From NCBI GenBank assembly GCA_017623575.1, contig JAGAOS010000050.1, positions 1-48,840 on the forward strand: a DNA stretch of 48,840 bases, read 5' to 3'. How positions within the stretch are numbered: the stretch's first letter is position 1; each line of letters begins with the position of its first letter. Origin of the DNA: Clostridia bacterium. GTDB lineage: Bacteria > Bacillota > Clostridia > Oscillospirales > Acutalibacteraceae. Both the position numbers and the translations under genes were made by a program. Below are positions 37,131 to 45,268 of this stretch, one piece after another. The notes beneath the pieces were generated by a model, which saw only the letters and a list, made by a program, of their open reading frames with translations, searched no databases and was not told the DNA's origin.

Positions 37131-38255
37131 TTAAATGGTCTTTATATAACAGCGGCGGCGACGGTGCTGGCGTTTTTCAAAATATCGCCACATACTGTGT
37201 ATTGCAGTATTGGTTTCAAGCATAGGCCCTGTTTCGCAATATTTAACACCGTTTTCTATAATTTTAGGCGTTAAGGTATTAATTAAAATTGCCGGAATAC
37301 CAAGCGATTGATACTCTGGCTTTACGGCTACAAAAAACATTTCCAAAGTATCGTTTTTACCGTTTAAGGCTTTAAGTAATCGAAACACGCCTAAAGGAAG
37401 CATTTTGCCGTTTGACTTTTTAAGCGCCCTTGCAATTGACGGAACAAGTACACCAAAGCCGATGATATTACCGCATTTATCCTTTACTGAGCAAACATAA
37501 TCAAGATTAACCACAGGCACATATCCATCAATGGCGTGTTTTATAACTTCGGGAGTCAGCGGCACTGTGCCATATAGCTTTGAAAAAGCAATATCAATAA
37601 TCTTAAAGGCCTCCAAGGCGTCATTATACAGCACCTTGCGGTTGTTATATGTAACTACCTGATAACCGTTTTTCTTAATAAGATGATTGGCGATTTTTTC
37701 AAAGCGAGGGTCTAAGCTTTCAGGGACTTCAATGCGGTACTCAAACCAATCAATATCCTTTTCAAGCCCCAAGCGTTCCATATGCTCCAAGTAATATGGA
37801 TGGTTATAAAAAGTAATGGAAAGGTTAAATTCCTCAAAGCCTTCAATCAGCATACCTTCGTGATCCATATCGGTAAAGCCAATCGGTCCCATAATTTCGG
37901 TAAGTCCGTTTTCCCTTCCCCAATCAACCACCTTTTGGAATAAAGCTTTTGAAACCTCATAATCATCAATAAAATCAAAGCGGGTAAAACGGATTGCGTT
38001 TTTATCCCATTTTTTATTATATGCGTGGTTAATAAGACCCGCTATTCTACCAACAATTTTATTGTTTTTATATGCTAAAAAAAGTTTTGTTTCGCAAAAA
38101 TCATATGCCGGATTTTTGTCGGGTGAAAAGGTTTCCATTTCGTCGGTTGCCAAAAACGGAACAAAATATTCGTTGTTCTTATAAAGCGAATTTGGAAATT
38201 CTATCCACTTTTTTAAATCTTTTTTTAATGTAACTTCCCTGATGCTAACGCTCAT
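37131..38255 (-). CDS. GNAT-like N-acetyltransferase family protein
   Basis: This 374-residue protein resembles a family of conserved long GNAT-fold proteins. Features are FPNSLYKNNEYFVPFL near the N-terminus, GRIAGLINHAYN, GPIGFTDMDHEGMLIEGF in the middle, and a C-terminal half with EMFFVAVKPEYQSLGIPAIL, which looks like the acetyl-CoA-binding stretch of GNAT enzymes. The substrate is unknown. The C-terminus ends in a cluster of basic residues (QHRRRR). It is last in an operon with a PAP2-like phosphatase and a lysophospholipid acyltransferase, so a lipid or cell-envelope role is possible. GGGTGG precedes the ATG. Confidence 0.75.
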   Translation of the reverse strand: MSVSIREVTLKKDLKKWIEFPNSLYKNNEYFVPFLATDEMETFSPDKNPAYDFCETKLFLAYKNNKIVGRIAGLINHAYNKKWDKNAIRFTRFDFIDDYEVSKALFQKVVDWGRENGLTEIMGPIGFTDMDHEGMLIEGFEEFNLSITFYNHPYYLEHMERLGLEKDIDWFEYRIEVPESLDPRFEKIANHLIKKNGYQVVTYNNRKVLYNDALEAFKIIDIAFSKLYGTVPLTPEVIKHAIDGYVPVVNLDYVCSVKDKCGNIIGFGVLVPSIARALKKSNGKMLPLGVFRLLKALNGKNDTLEMFFVAVKPEYQSLGIPAILINTLTPKIIENGVKYCETGPMLETNTAIHSMWRYFEKRQHRRRRCYIKTI

Positions 38256-38275
38256 AAAACCACCCTTTTTTAAAG

Positions 38276-38941
38276 CTATGCTTTTTTCTTGTAAAAGACT
38301 TTAAATACCAATATTTCCGCAAGCAGACACACAGGTAATGCCGCAAAGAAATCTGCTGCCGAGTGTTGTTTTATAAACATAGTAGAAAGGCAGATTAAAA
38401 TAACGGCAATTACAACAAACGCTTTCCAAATCCAAGACACATCCTTTGCTTTAAGCCAAACAGAAGCAATACCAATAGAATAGGCGCAGTGAAGTGACGG
38501 ACATACACCTGTATTTGTGTCAAAGGCATATAAAAAGCCAATGCAATCGGTCAAAAAGTTATCTCTTGGGAATTCGGCAGGTCTAAGGTTTTGGCAGTTC
38601 GGATATACGATATATACAATCATTGCGCAAATCTGCGTGATAATAATAAAAGTCTGCAGTTTTTTAAAGCTATCTATATCATATAGCGCAAAGTAGCCAA
38701 GCGAAAAAACAATCAATGCATACCAAAATACATAGGGCAACAAAAACCATTCGCAAAAAGGAATAATATCATCAAGCGCAGTGTGGATAATATGACATTT
38801 TTCTACAGGAATCAGATTTTCTGTTAAGAAATACAAAATAAAATATCCAACCCAGCCAAGAAGAAGCTTAAGATGGGAAAACTGCGGTGTATTTAATTTT
38901 GAAAAGCGGAACTGACGGTAATCAACCTGGATTTTTCTCAT
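38276..38941 (-). CDS. PAP2-family membrane phosphatase/phosphotransferase
   Basis: This 221-residue protein has about six membrane helices and the two C-terminal PAP2 motifs: CPSLHCAYS (with the active-site His) and KQHSAADFFAALP. The first PAP2 motif (KxxxxxxRP) may be represented by the CQNLRPAEF segment. The layout resembles the AUR1/inositol phosphotransferase-like subfamily, in which the enzyme transfers or removes a lipid phosphate group. The start overlaps the end of the acyltransferase gene by 20 bases behind AGGAG. Confidence 0.82.
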   Translation of the reverse strand: MRKIQVDYRQFRFSKLNTPQFSHLKLLLGWVGYFILYFLTENLIPVEKCHIIHTALDDIIPFCEWFLLPYVFWYALIVFSLGYFALYDIDSFKKLQTFIIITQICAMIVYIVYPNCQNLRPAEFPRDNFLTDCIGFLYAFDTNTGVCPSLHCAYSIGIASVWLKAKDVSWIWKAFVVIAVILICLSTMFIKQHSAADFFAALPVCLLAEILVFKVFYKKKA

Positions 38942-39696
38942 CAATATTCTCCTTTATGTTTTTAAGATAATATTTTTTAGGAATATTTCTATAAGGTACA
39001 ACGGTATGCTCCGGCAAACCGTAAGCAATATTGGAAATTTCGTTCATAAGATAATCACAAATACGGCGGCGCTCCTCGGCGATAGGTGTATCGGCACAAA
39101 ACTTTATTGGTTTACCTAAATACATCTTTTTAAGCTTGGGCGCTATATAAAGGGGAACAAATAAAAGCTCCTTGCCTGTGCGCTTATAGTAAAGCCGCGC
39201 AATATCTACAAAGCCCTCTTGAAAGTCATAGATAATATTATTATGCTTTTTATTGTGTTCAGGAAAGATGATAACACTGTTGCCATCCTTCAATTTAGCA
39301 ATCGACTCTTTAAAGGTGCTTAAAATACGATTATCTTTATAAACAGCAAGGGTTCGTGCATTGTTAAAAATCAAAACGGACAGAGGCGCAATTATGTAAG
39401 ATACCAGCTTAAAAAACGGTCTTGTGATTTTTGGCTTTTTGCGACCAAAAATCCTTATATGCATATGCCGGAACTTCTTTTAGTTTCATCATCTGCCCCG
39501 CACACCAAGTATAATAATTTTCAGGAAAATACAATTCGCAAGCAATAGGCCCGTGCATTTGAGTATGGTTTCCTACAATAACAACAGGCTCGTCGGGCAT
39601 ATTCTGCAAACCAACAACCTCTGTTTTGGGATAAAACAAACGAACTAAATATTTAATGACTCTGAAAATCCAAGGTCTTTTTTGCTTTTTCTTCAA
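38922..39696 (-). pseudogene. 1-acyl-glycerol-3-phosphate acyltransferase, frameshifted
   Basis: Two overlapping frames together make one PlsC-type acyltransferase of about 257 residues. The first (39409-39696) carries VIVGNHTQMHGP, the HX4-type acyl-transfer motif. The second (38922 to about 39440) carries the later motifs NSVIIFPEH and FVPLYIAP. Both frames are similar through the junction near the A5 run at 39436-39440; deleting one A would join QKPKITRPFF smoothly. It is therefore a single-base insertion, a sequencing error in a homopolymer, or a +1 shift. The usual role is phosphatidic acid synthesis. Confidence 0.8.
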
Positions 39697-39774
39697 AATA
39701 TATCTACCCTTCTATATCTACATAATACCCAATATTATAGTATAAACCCCAAATATCAACTATTCTTCAATTAA

Positions 39775-39838
39775 AGTTCAACAATTGTTGAACTTCATTT
39801 GATAGTGAGTTGAAAAAAACGCTGTAAAATGTTAGAAT
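39775..39838 (+). promoter_or_regulatory. Two-component operon promoter with perfect palindrome
   Basis: TTGAAA (39810-39815), 17 bases and TAGAAT (39833-39838) form the promoter. Just upstream lies a perfect 20-base palindrome with half-site AGTTCAACAA (39775-39794), a plausible autoregulatory site for the response regulator. Confidence 0.6.
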
Positions 39839-39872
39839 GTAGATGTAAACCTTGGATTAAAGGATGAAGAAA

Positions 39873-40544
39873 ATGCTTAAAATTCTAATTGCAGAGGATG
39901 ACCGCGAGCTACGCAGATTGTTTGCTCATGTTCTTATTAAAAACGGTTACACCGTAAAAGAAGTTGGTAACGGCAAGGAAGCCTTGGATGCTATTGATGC
40001 CGAGTATTATGATCTTATTATTTCAGATATTATGATGCCTGTTATGGATGGCTATGAATTTGTGCGCCTTCTTCGTGAAGCGGGCAACACCACGCCGGTT
40101 TTAATGATAACCGCAAGAGATGCCTTTGACGATATGCGCAAGGGCTTTATATCGGGAACCGATGATTATATGGTAAAGCCTATAAATGTTAATGAAATGG
40201 TGCTTAGGGTTGGGGCGCTTCTTCGCCGTGCGCAGATGATAAACGAACGCAAGCAAACTATAGGGGGCACCGTGCTTGAGTGTGATATGTTTACGGTATC
40301 TTGTGAGGGCGAAAGCATAGTGTTACCACAAAAGGAGTTTATGCTTTTATATAAAATGGTGTCCTTCCCCGGTCGCATCTTCACCCGCCAGCAGCTTATG
40401 GATGATGTCTGGGGTTATGATACCGAAAGTGATACCCATACTGTTGATGTTCACATTGGCAGACTCAGAGAGCGCTTTAAAAATAATAAGGATTTTAAAA
40501 TTGTAACAATGCGTGGTGTTGGTTACAAGGTGGTAAAAATATGA
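39873..40544 (+). CDS. OmpR-family response regulator
   Basis: This 223-residue regulator has a receiver domain (Asp9/Asp10, phospho-acceptor Asp52 in LIISDIMMP, Lys102 in VKP) and a winged-helix DNA-binding domain (about 125-222, ending RGVGYKVV). I chose the second ATG at 39873. The first, at 39864, directly abuts AAAGG, while the second has it at the right distance and gives the usual start LKILIAEDD. It overlaps the kinase gene by four bases. Confidence 0.95.
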   Translation: MLKILIAEDDRELRRLFAHVLIKNGYTVKEVGNGKEALDAIDAEYYDLIISDIMMPVMDGYEFVRLLREAGNTTPVLMITARDAFDDMRKGFISGTDDYMVKPINVNEMVLRVGALLRRAQMINERKQTIGGTVLECDMFTVSCEGESIVLPQKEFMLLYKMVSFPGRIFTRQQLMDDVWGYDTESDTHTVDVHIGRLRERFKNNKDFKIVTMRGVGYKVVKI

Positions 40545-41596
40545 AAACAAGACAAGCCTTTGAACGAATTCGCAACCGAAAAAAAGAACGCCTGACCCTC
40601 AGGGTACGAATGGTGATCTGGGTGCAGGTGGAATTACTGGCGTGTGTAGGTCTTGCTTTTTTGCTGGATAATATTGCACATACATTAAATCCAAACTGGA
40701 ACATTCCGCTTCCGTTGGAGCTGATTATTGTCAGCGTGGTTGTCGGTGGCGTAATGACCGCCATAATTTCAAAAGCCTTTTTCAATCCCGTAAAGAATCT
40801 GCGTCAGGCAATGGATAAGGTCGCAAACGGGGATTTTACCATACAGCTTGATACAGATAAATCGTCCTCAGGCGAAATAAAGGAACTATATGCCGGCTTT
40901 AATTTGATGACAAACGAGCTTAAAGCCACCGAAATTCTTCAAACCGACTTTATATCCAATGTATCTCACGAATTTAAAACACCCATCAATGCTATTGAGG
41001 GGTACTCCACCCTTTTGCAGGGGTGTGAAAATCTGGATGATGACCAAAAGGAATATGTAGAAAAAATACTCTTTAACACAGGGCGTTTATCCTCGCTTGT
41101 CAGCAATATATTACTGCTTTCCAAAATTGAAAATCAATCCATTCAGGCAAAACGGGAGCTTTTTTCTTTGGATGAACAAATAAGGGAAACCATTGTGGCG
41201 CTTGAAACCGCATGGGCGCCAAAAAACATTGAATTGGATGTTGAGCTTGACAGTGTCAAATATAACGGCAACGAAATTATAATGCGGCATATTTGGAGCA
41301 ATCTTATTGGTAACGCTATAAAATTCACACCCGAAAACAGTATTGTCACCATACGGCTGCAAAACCAAAAAGATAAATTCATTTTCAGTGTTACAGACCA
41401 AGGCGAAGGCTTATCTGATGAGGCGAAGAAGCATTTGTTTGATAAATTTTATCAGGCAGACACCTCCCATAAATCGGAAGGCAACGGCTTGGGGCTTGCT
41501 CTTGTAAAGCAGATTCTTAACATAGACGGCGGAGATATTACTGCCGAAAATGTAACGGGCGGCTGCCGATTTACCGTTACATTATATGCAAAATAA
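40541..41596 (+). CDS. Sensor histidine kinase, short-loop type
   Basis: This 351-residue kinase has two membrane helices (about 24-44 and 60-80) separated by only about 15 residues, so it has almost no extracellular sensor. A HAMP domain (about 80-130), the HisKA box with His143 in NVSHEFKTP, and the ATPase domain (NLIGNAIKFTP, DQGEGLS, GNGLGLALV) follow. Such intramembrane-sensing kinases often respond to envelope stress or antimicrobial peptides, commonly through a partner ABC transporter. No such transporter is adjacent here. It is co-transcribed with the regulator. Confidence 0.94.
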   Translation: MKTRQAFERIRNRKKERLTLRVRMVIWVQVELLACVGLAFLLDNIAHTLNPNWNIPLPLELIIVSVVVGGVMTAIISKAFFNPVKNLRQAMDKVANGDFTIQLDTDKSSSGEIKELYAGFNLMTNELKATEILQTDFISNVSHEFKTPINAIEGYSTLLQGCENLDDDQKEYVEKILFNTGRLSSLVSNILLLSKIENQSIQAKRELFSLDEQIRETIVALETAWAPKNIELDVELDSVKYNGNEIIMRHIWSNLIGNAIKFTPENSIVTIRLQNQKDKFIFSVTDQGEGLSDEAKKHLFDKFYQADTSHKSEGNGLGLALVKQILNIDGGDITAENVTGGCRFTVTLYAK

Positions 41597-41750
41597 CTGT
41601 TGAGTTTGATAGACCTGTTTCGTTGCAGATAGATGGCGAAACCATTACGGATGTTTCCTGCTATACAGCAACACTGCCCATAAATAGTACAAAGGGGGCT
41701 GTAAAAAAACAAAGTTTATTAAAACCTTAAAATACAAATAAAATAAAATG

Positions 41751-41798
41751 AAAAATCTGCAATAAAAGGATAGAAAAGCCATTTCGTTGCAGATTTTT
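41751..41798 (+). terminator. Terminator of the two-component operon
   Basis: AAAAATCTGCAA (41751-41762) and TTGCAGATTTTT (41787-41798) form a perfect 12-base stem with a 24-base loop and a T run. Confidence 0.7.
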
Positions 41799-41851
41799 AT
41801 GTTTATAAATATATTAGACAGATAAATTAATGTTTGAAGATGTGACTGCGG

Positions 41852-42003
41852 AGGCCGTCCCTAGACAGGGAAGGGGGCCCAGCGTACGCTGGGGGAAGGG
41901 TTGAAAAACCGTCACAAACCGCTTTGTTAAGGGCTTTCTGCTGTGAAAAATCTCCCCTTCCACCGCCGTTCGGCGGTCCCCCTTCCCCGTCTGGGGACGG
42001 CCT
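41852..42003. repeat. 152-base nested-palindrome (MITE-like) element
   Basis: The outer 26-base arms (41852-41877 and 41978-42003) are inverted repeats with two mismatches, each beginning AGGCCGTCCC. Inside are two perfect smaller palindromes: CCCAGCGTACGCTGGG (41878-41893) and ACCGCCGTTCGGCGGT (41962-41977). A stretch between them is shared with the region near 345-400 of this window. There is no coding capacity. It looks like a miniature inverted-repeat element or a highly structured RNA. Confidence 0.8.
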
Positions 42004-42131
42004 TATAAACCGCAAATCTGTTTGTCAAACCGGTGGAAGAAGTGAAGGTGAATTTAGCATAATTTCGAGCTTCAAGAAACATAAAGGTGGAAATTCTCTT
42101 TCGAAAACAAATCAACTAAACACAAGTTCAA

Positions 42132-43379
42132 TTAAGACCACAAAACTTCCCAATCTTCAGGCGGTTCGCCCAAATCCGGTACATCTATTGCAACACCGCC
42201 TTGCAAAGCAGACTCGTGTGCTAATAATCCCGGAATATTATATCTTGCAACCTGCCAAATATTAGTGGGAGAAAGTTTTCCGGTTTCCACCGCTCTGCAA
42301 AAATCATCTATCAAGAAATGATGCGTACCATTATGCCCGTTTCTTATTCCCTTAAATTCTTCGGGCAAACGTTCTACAGGTTGAATTGGAACAGTATCAT
42401 AGAAGTCTGCTCCATCTGCAATCTTTTGAATTGTATCTGCATAATCAGAATAAAGCACATCAGAAATACATTTAGGTTGTAGTTCCTTAGTTACATCTTC
42501 CATAATTACTTTTCCGGGACGTTCAGGGTCCCAATGAGCCAAACTATGATGTGCAACAGAAAATTCATAACCGCCATCAGTTCCATAATACTGAGAAATA
42601 TATGTTTCCGGTGCTTTCCAACCCACACAGCGGTTTTCACTCACTCTTGCAATACCACCATTGGATAATTCTAAAAGCATTGTAGTATTAGAAAATGGAT
42701 TATTGTATAAATTTTGTCCTTCCACACCAAAAATATCGGTTCTTGGACTTCCACTAAAGCCAAGTGCTATTACCTTCTTGGCATACACGCCGGGCATTGT
42801 ACTTAAAATCATAGCTGTAGAATGGGTTGGATAATACATCGGCGGAATTCCGGCATATTTTCTCCACTCGTCTCCACCTGAACTTCTAAAACTTCTTTCC
42901 ATATTTCTAATATCATGATTGTAATGTGCTTCAGCATAAGTGAATTTACCAAAGGTTCCCTTAGCGAACTCTCTACGGCAAAAAATGGCAGCTGCACGAT
43001 AGTAACCGGTTTCTCCCATAGAATAAGTTAACTGTGTCTCGCGCACGAGTTTCTCTATTTCGATAATTTCATCTACACTAAGTGAGCACGGAACAGCACT
43101 ATATACATGCTTTCCGGCTTTAAGTGCTGCAATTACCATTTCACCATGTTTGAAACGTTGTGTGAAAATTGCTATACTATTAATTTCATCCGATTCAAGT
43201 GCCTGTTCAAAACTATCAATAATATCTACGCCAAAACGTTCAGAGAAATTTTCTGCGCGTTCTCTTTTCTCATCACACACATAAACCTTCTCTACAAAAG
43301 GATGCGCCTTGAACAATGGTACAAAACTCGGACTAAATCTTCCGCATCCAATGACTGCTATCTTAATTTTTTCTTTCAC
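42132..43379 (-). CDS. Gfo/Idh/MocA-family protein lacking the EKP lysine
   Basis: This 415-residue protein starts with a Rossmann fold (AVIGCGRFSPSF, about 5-20) and continues with the family's C-terminal beta-sheet domain (about 140-330). At the position where the family has the conserved EKP with its catalytic or NAD-contacting lysine, it reads VYSAVPCSLS. Ordinary dehydrogenase chemistry is therefore uncertain. Translation starts at GTG behind GGAGG, with that GTG sharing its first G with the stop codon of the upstream gene. It is the last gene of the six-gene cupin/iron-sulfur operon. Confidence 0.85.
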   Translation of the reverse strand: MKEKIKIAVIGCGRFSPSFVPLFKAHPFVEKVYVCDEKRERAENFSERFGVDIIDSFEQALESDEINSIAIFTQRFKHGEMVIAALKAGKHVYSAVPCSLSVDEIIEIEKLVRETQLTYSMGETGYYRAAAIFCRREFAKGTFGKFTYAEAHYNHDIRNMERSFRSSGGDEWRKYAGIPPMYYPTHSTAMILSTMPGVYAKKVIALGFSGSPRTDIFGVEGQNLYNNPFSNTTMLLELSNGGIARVSENRCVGWKAPETYISQYYGTDGGYEFSVAHHSLAHWDPERPGKVIMEDVTKELQPKCISDVLYSDYADTIQKIADGADFYDTVPIQPVERLPEEFKGIRNGHNGTHHFLIDDFCRAVETGKLSPTNIWQVARYNIPGLLAHESALQGGVAIDVPDLGEPPEDWEVLWS

Positions 43380-44356
43380 TATTTGTTGCCTCCAAAATCC
43401 CATTCTTTTTCGCGTTTTTGGGTTTCAAATTGTTTAGTACTAAGCTTCCAGTCTTCTTTTTCACGGAACTTTTTATTAAAGCTCTTTGTAAGAACGCCTT
43501 TTTCTTCAAGATGAATATAACAAGCACGGTCACAGGCTCTACCGCAAATAGACGCGCGATAGGAATGCTTTGCAGGGGGATAGAAATATATGCTGTCAAG
43601 AATTTCTTTAGCTTCTTCGGAATTAAATTCCGCGGTACCGTTTATAATATCCATCCTGTTTTCAAAATTGGGGAAAGCATCGGGTGGCATAAACGGATTT
43701 TTCGAACCGTTTGCACCATTATAATAAACCGCACAACGCCAACTATCCGTTTCACCATTTTTGTCTATTGCATTTCCGGGACAAGCCTTTATACATTCGC
43801 CGCATTTGTCACAAATATTATCTGTAAGAAGTGGAGTCGGTTCTATTTCAGCATCTGTTAAAATAAAGCAATATCTGATAAACGGACCGTATTCCTTGGT
43901 CAAAATAGAACCAATCATACTTCTTTCGCCTAAACCACACTGTACTGCACAGTTTGTAAAATCAAGTTGGTTTTCAGCCTTTACACCGTGGTATACGTCT
44001 GTATAGTCAACCTCAGGGTTAGTTGTTCCTTCTTCGTTTAAAATCAAAGGATTTTTTCTTTGCGGAATAGCCTCAAAGCCTTCTTCTTCGATGTAATTAG
44101 ATACGTTGATAAGGGCAAGTGGCATTACTGTTTCTTCAAGGTTTTCTACAGCCATTGTGGTATACTGATAATATGTAGTACCTTCTTCAATACCGCGATA
44201 AATTCCACGAAGCACACGGAAACCAAGACCTATAACCGTTTTAGTTTGCGGAAAAATCTTAAAAATCGGATCGTTCTTATCAAAACGTGAAGTAGGCGCA
44301 AAGCCAACTATATCGGCATCATATTTTTTTGCTATTTCAATTATTTTTTCTCTCAT
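43379..44356 (-). CDS. QueG-like iron-sulfur reductase paralog 1
   Basis: This 325-residue protein belongs to the superfamily of epoxyqueuosine reductase and reductive dehalogenases. CGLGERSMIGSILTKEYGP (140-158) corresponds to the AGLGxxG...GP block, followed by FILTDAEI. The first cluster motif is Cys182/185/188/192 (CxxCxxCxxxCP), with Cys208 in WRCAVYY as the family's further ligand. A second group, Cys271/275/279, is spaced CxxxCxxxC, unlike the CxxCxxxCP of QueG. True QueG acts on tRNA with cobalamin; this one is too divergent to assign that role. It overlaps its upstream neighbour by four bases behind AAGGAGG. Confidence 0.78.
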   Translation of the reverse strand: MREKIIEIAKKYDADIVGFAPTSRFDKNDPIFKIFPQTKTVIGLGFRVLRGIYRGIEEGTTYYQYTTMAVENLEETVMPLALINVSNYIEEEGFEAIPQRKNPLILNEEGTTNPEVDYTDVYHGVKAENQLDFTNCAVQCGLGERSMIGSILTKEYGPFIRYCFILTDAEIEPTPLLTDNICDKCGECIKACPGNAIDKNGETDSWRCAVYYNGANGSKNPFMPPDAFPNFENRMDIINGTAEFNSEEAKEILDSIYFYPPAKHSYRASICGRACDRACYIHLEEKGVLTKSFNKKFREKEDWKLSTKQFETQKREKEWDFGGNK

Positions 44357-45255
44357 AGCTTTCCTACCTCCTTAAGATGCTTATAACAAACCATTTCACA
44401 AGCCTTACCGCAAAGACAAGGCACATAACCGAATTGGGTGTTAGGCAAAAAGTCGAGAGAGCTGTATATCTCTTTAGCGCTATCGCTATCAAAATGCTTC
44501 TCGCCGTTTAAAATCATTTCTCTTTCAGGGTGGTCCTTCAAAAAGTTATCAGTCATAAACGGATTAGATTTATGAGCTCCCCTGTAGTATACGCTGCATT
44601 GCCAGCTGTCCACACCGTCAGGAGTAACCGCCTTACCCGGACAAGCATTTATACATTCGCCACAATTATCGCAAATAGATTCAGTGAAGGGCTCATCAAA
44701 CTCAAGAGGCATATCTGTAATGATAAATACGTATCTCATAAACGTACCGTATTTAGGAGCAATAACCTTGCCGTGAATACCTGTTTTACCAAGCCCGCAA
44801 ACCTCAGCCGCCTTATTGTAATCAATAATTACATCCGGAACCGGCTTATCGGGTGATACGGGCGAAGCAAACTGTAATTCAAATATTTTGTTTACTTCCG
44901 GATTGGTAGATTTATCACCTTTAATTTTAAAGCCGGGAATACTTCTTTGAAGACAAGCATCATAGCCTTCATCTTCTATAAGTCCGCCCATTTTTAAAAG
45001 AAAAATTTCAGCAAATGTTTCATCTATGTACTTAACGCCGAGATTAGTATAGTTATAATACTGTGAATTTCTATCCATAGCATTATAAAGTCCTCTCGGA
45101 ATTTTTATACCAAATCCAATTATGCATTTTGCACCTGGTAAGATGCAGAAAGGATTGCGTCTTGCATCCTCATCTCTTAAAAGTTCAACGTTACCGATAC
45201 CACATATAGTAGCACCTAGTTCTTTTGCTTTTTGCTTTATAAATTCAGCAGTCAC
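44353..45255 (-). CDS. QueG-like iron-sulfur reductase paralog 2
   Basis: This 300-residue relative of the two flanking genes contains CGLGKTGIHGKVIAPKYG, FIITDMPLE, the cluster Cys195/198/201/205, Cys220 in WQCSVYY, and a C-terminal group Cys280/282/286/290. I place the start at GTG 45255, six bases after AGGAGGGG. The open frame continues upstream, but that part lies within the previous gene and lacks a ribosome site. It differs clearly from paralog 1, so the copies are not recent duplicates. The function is unknown; electron transfer or a cobalamin/flavin-dependent reduction is inferred from the superfamily. Confidence 0.76.
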   Translation of the reverse strand: MTAEFIKQKAKELGATICGIGNVELLRDEDARRNPFCILPGAKCIIGFGIKIPRGLYNAMDRNSQYYNYTNLGVKYIDETFAEIFLLKMGGLIEDEGYDACLQRSIPGFKIKGDKSTNPEVNKIFELQFASPVSPDKPVPDVIIDYNKAAEVCGLGKTGIHGKVIAPKYGTFMRYVFIITDMPLEFDEPFTESICDNCGECINACPGKAVTPDGVDSWQCSVYYRGAHKSNPFMTDNFLKDHPEREMILNGEKHFDSDSAKEIYSSLDFLPNTQFGYVPCLCGKACEMVCYKHLKEVGKL

Positions 45256-45268
45256 AATTCGCCCCTCC

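Larger units (their letters stand above)
41597..42131. other. Intergenic region with gene remnant, terminator and MITE-like repeat
   Basis: After the kinase a 43-codon open stretch without a start (41600-41730) reads like a decayed protein end. The hairpin AAAAATCTGCAA/TTGCAGATTTTT (41751-41798) then probably terminates the two-component operon. The 13-base sequence TTTCGTTGCAGAT occurs at 41618-41630 and again at 41782-41794. From 41852 to 42003 lies the nested palindromic repeat described separately. The remaining 128 bases show no gene. Confidence 0.6.

Noticed and set aside
41852..42003. CRISPR array or attachment site
   Set aside because: There is a single nested palindrome rather than regularly spaced direct repeats, and no integrase or cas gene is nearby.
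41827..42115. Short frames across the 41.9-kb repeat
   Set aside because: They are translations of a palindromic non-coding element and of the kind often mis-annotated as hypothetical proteins.
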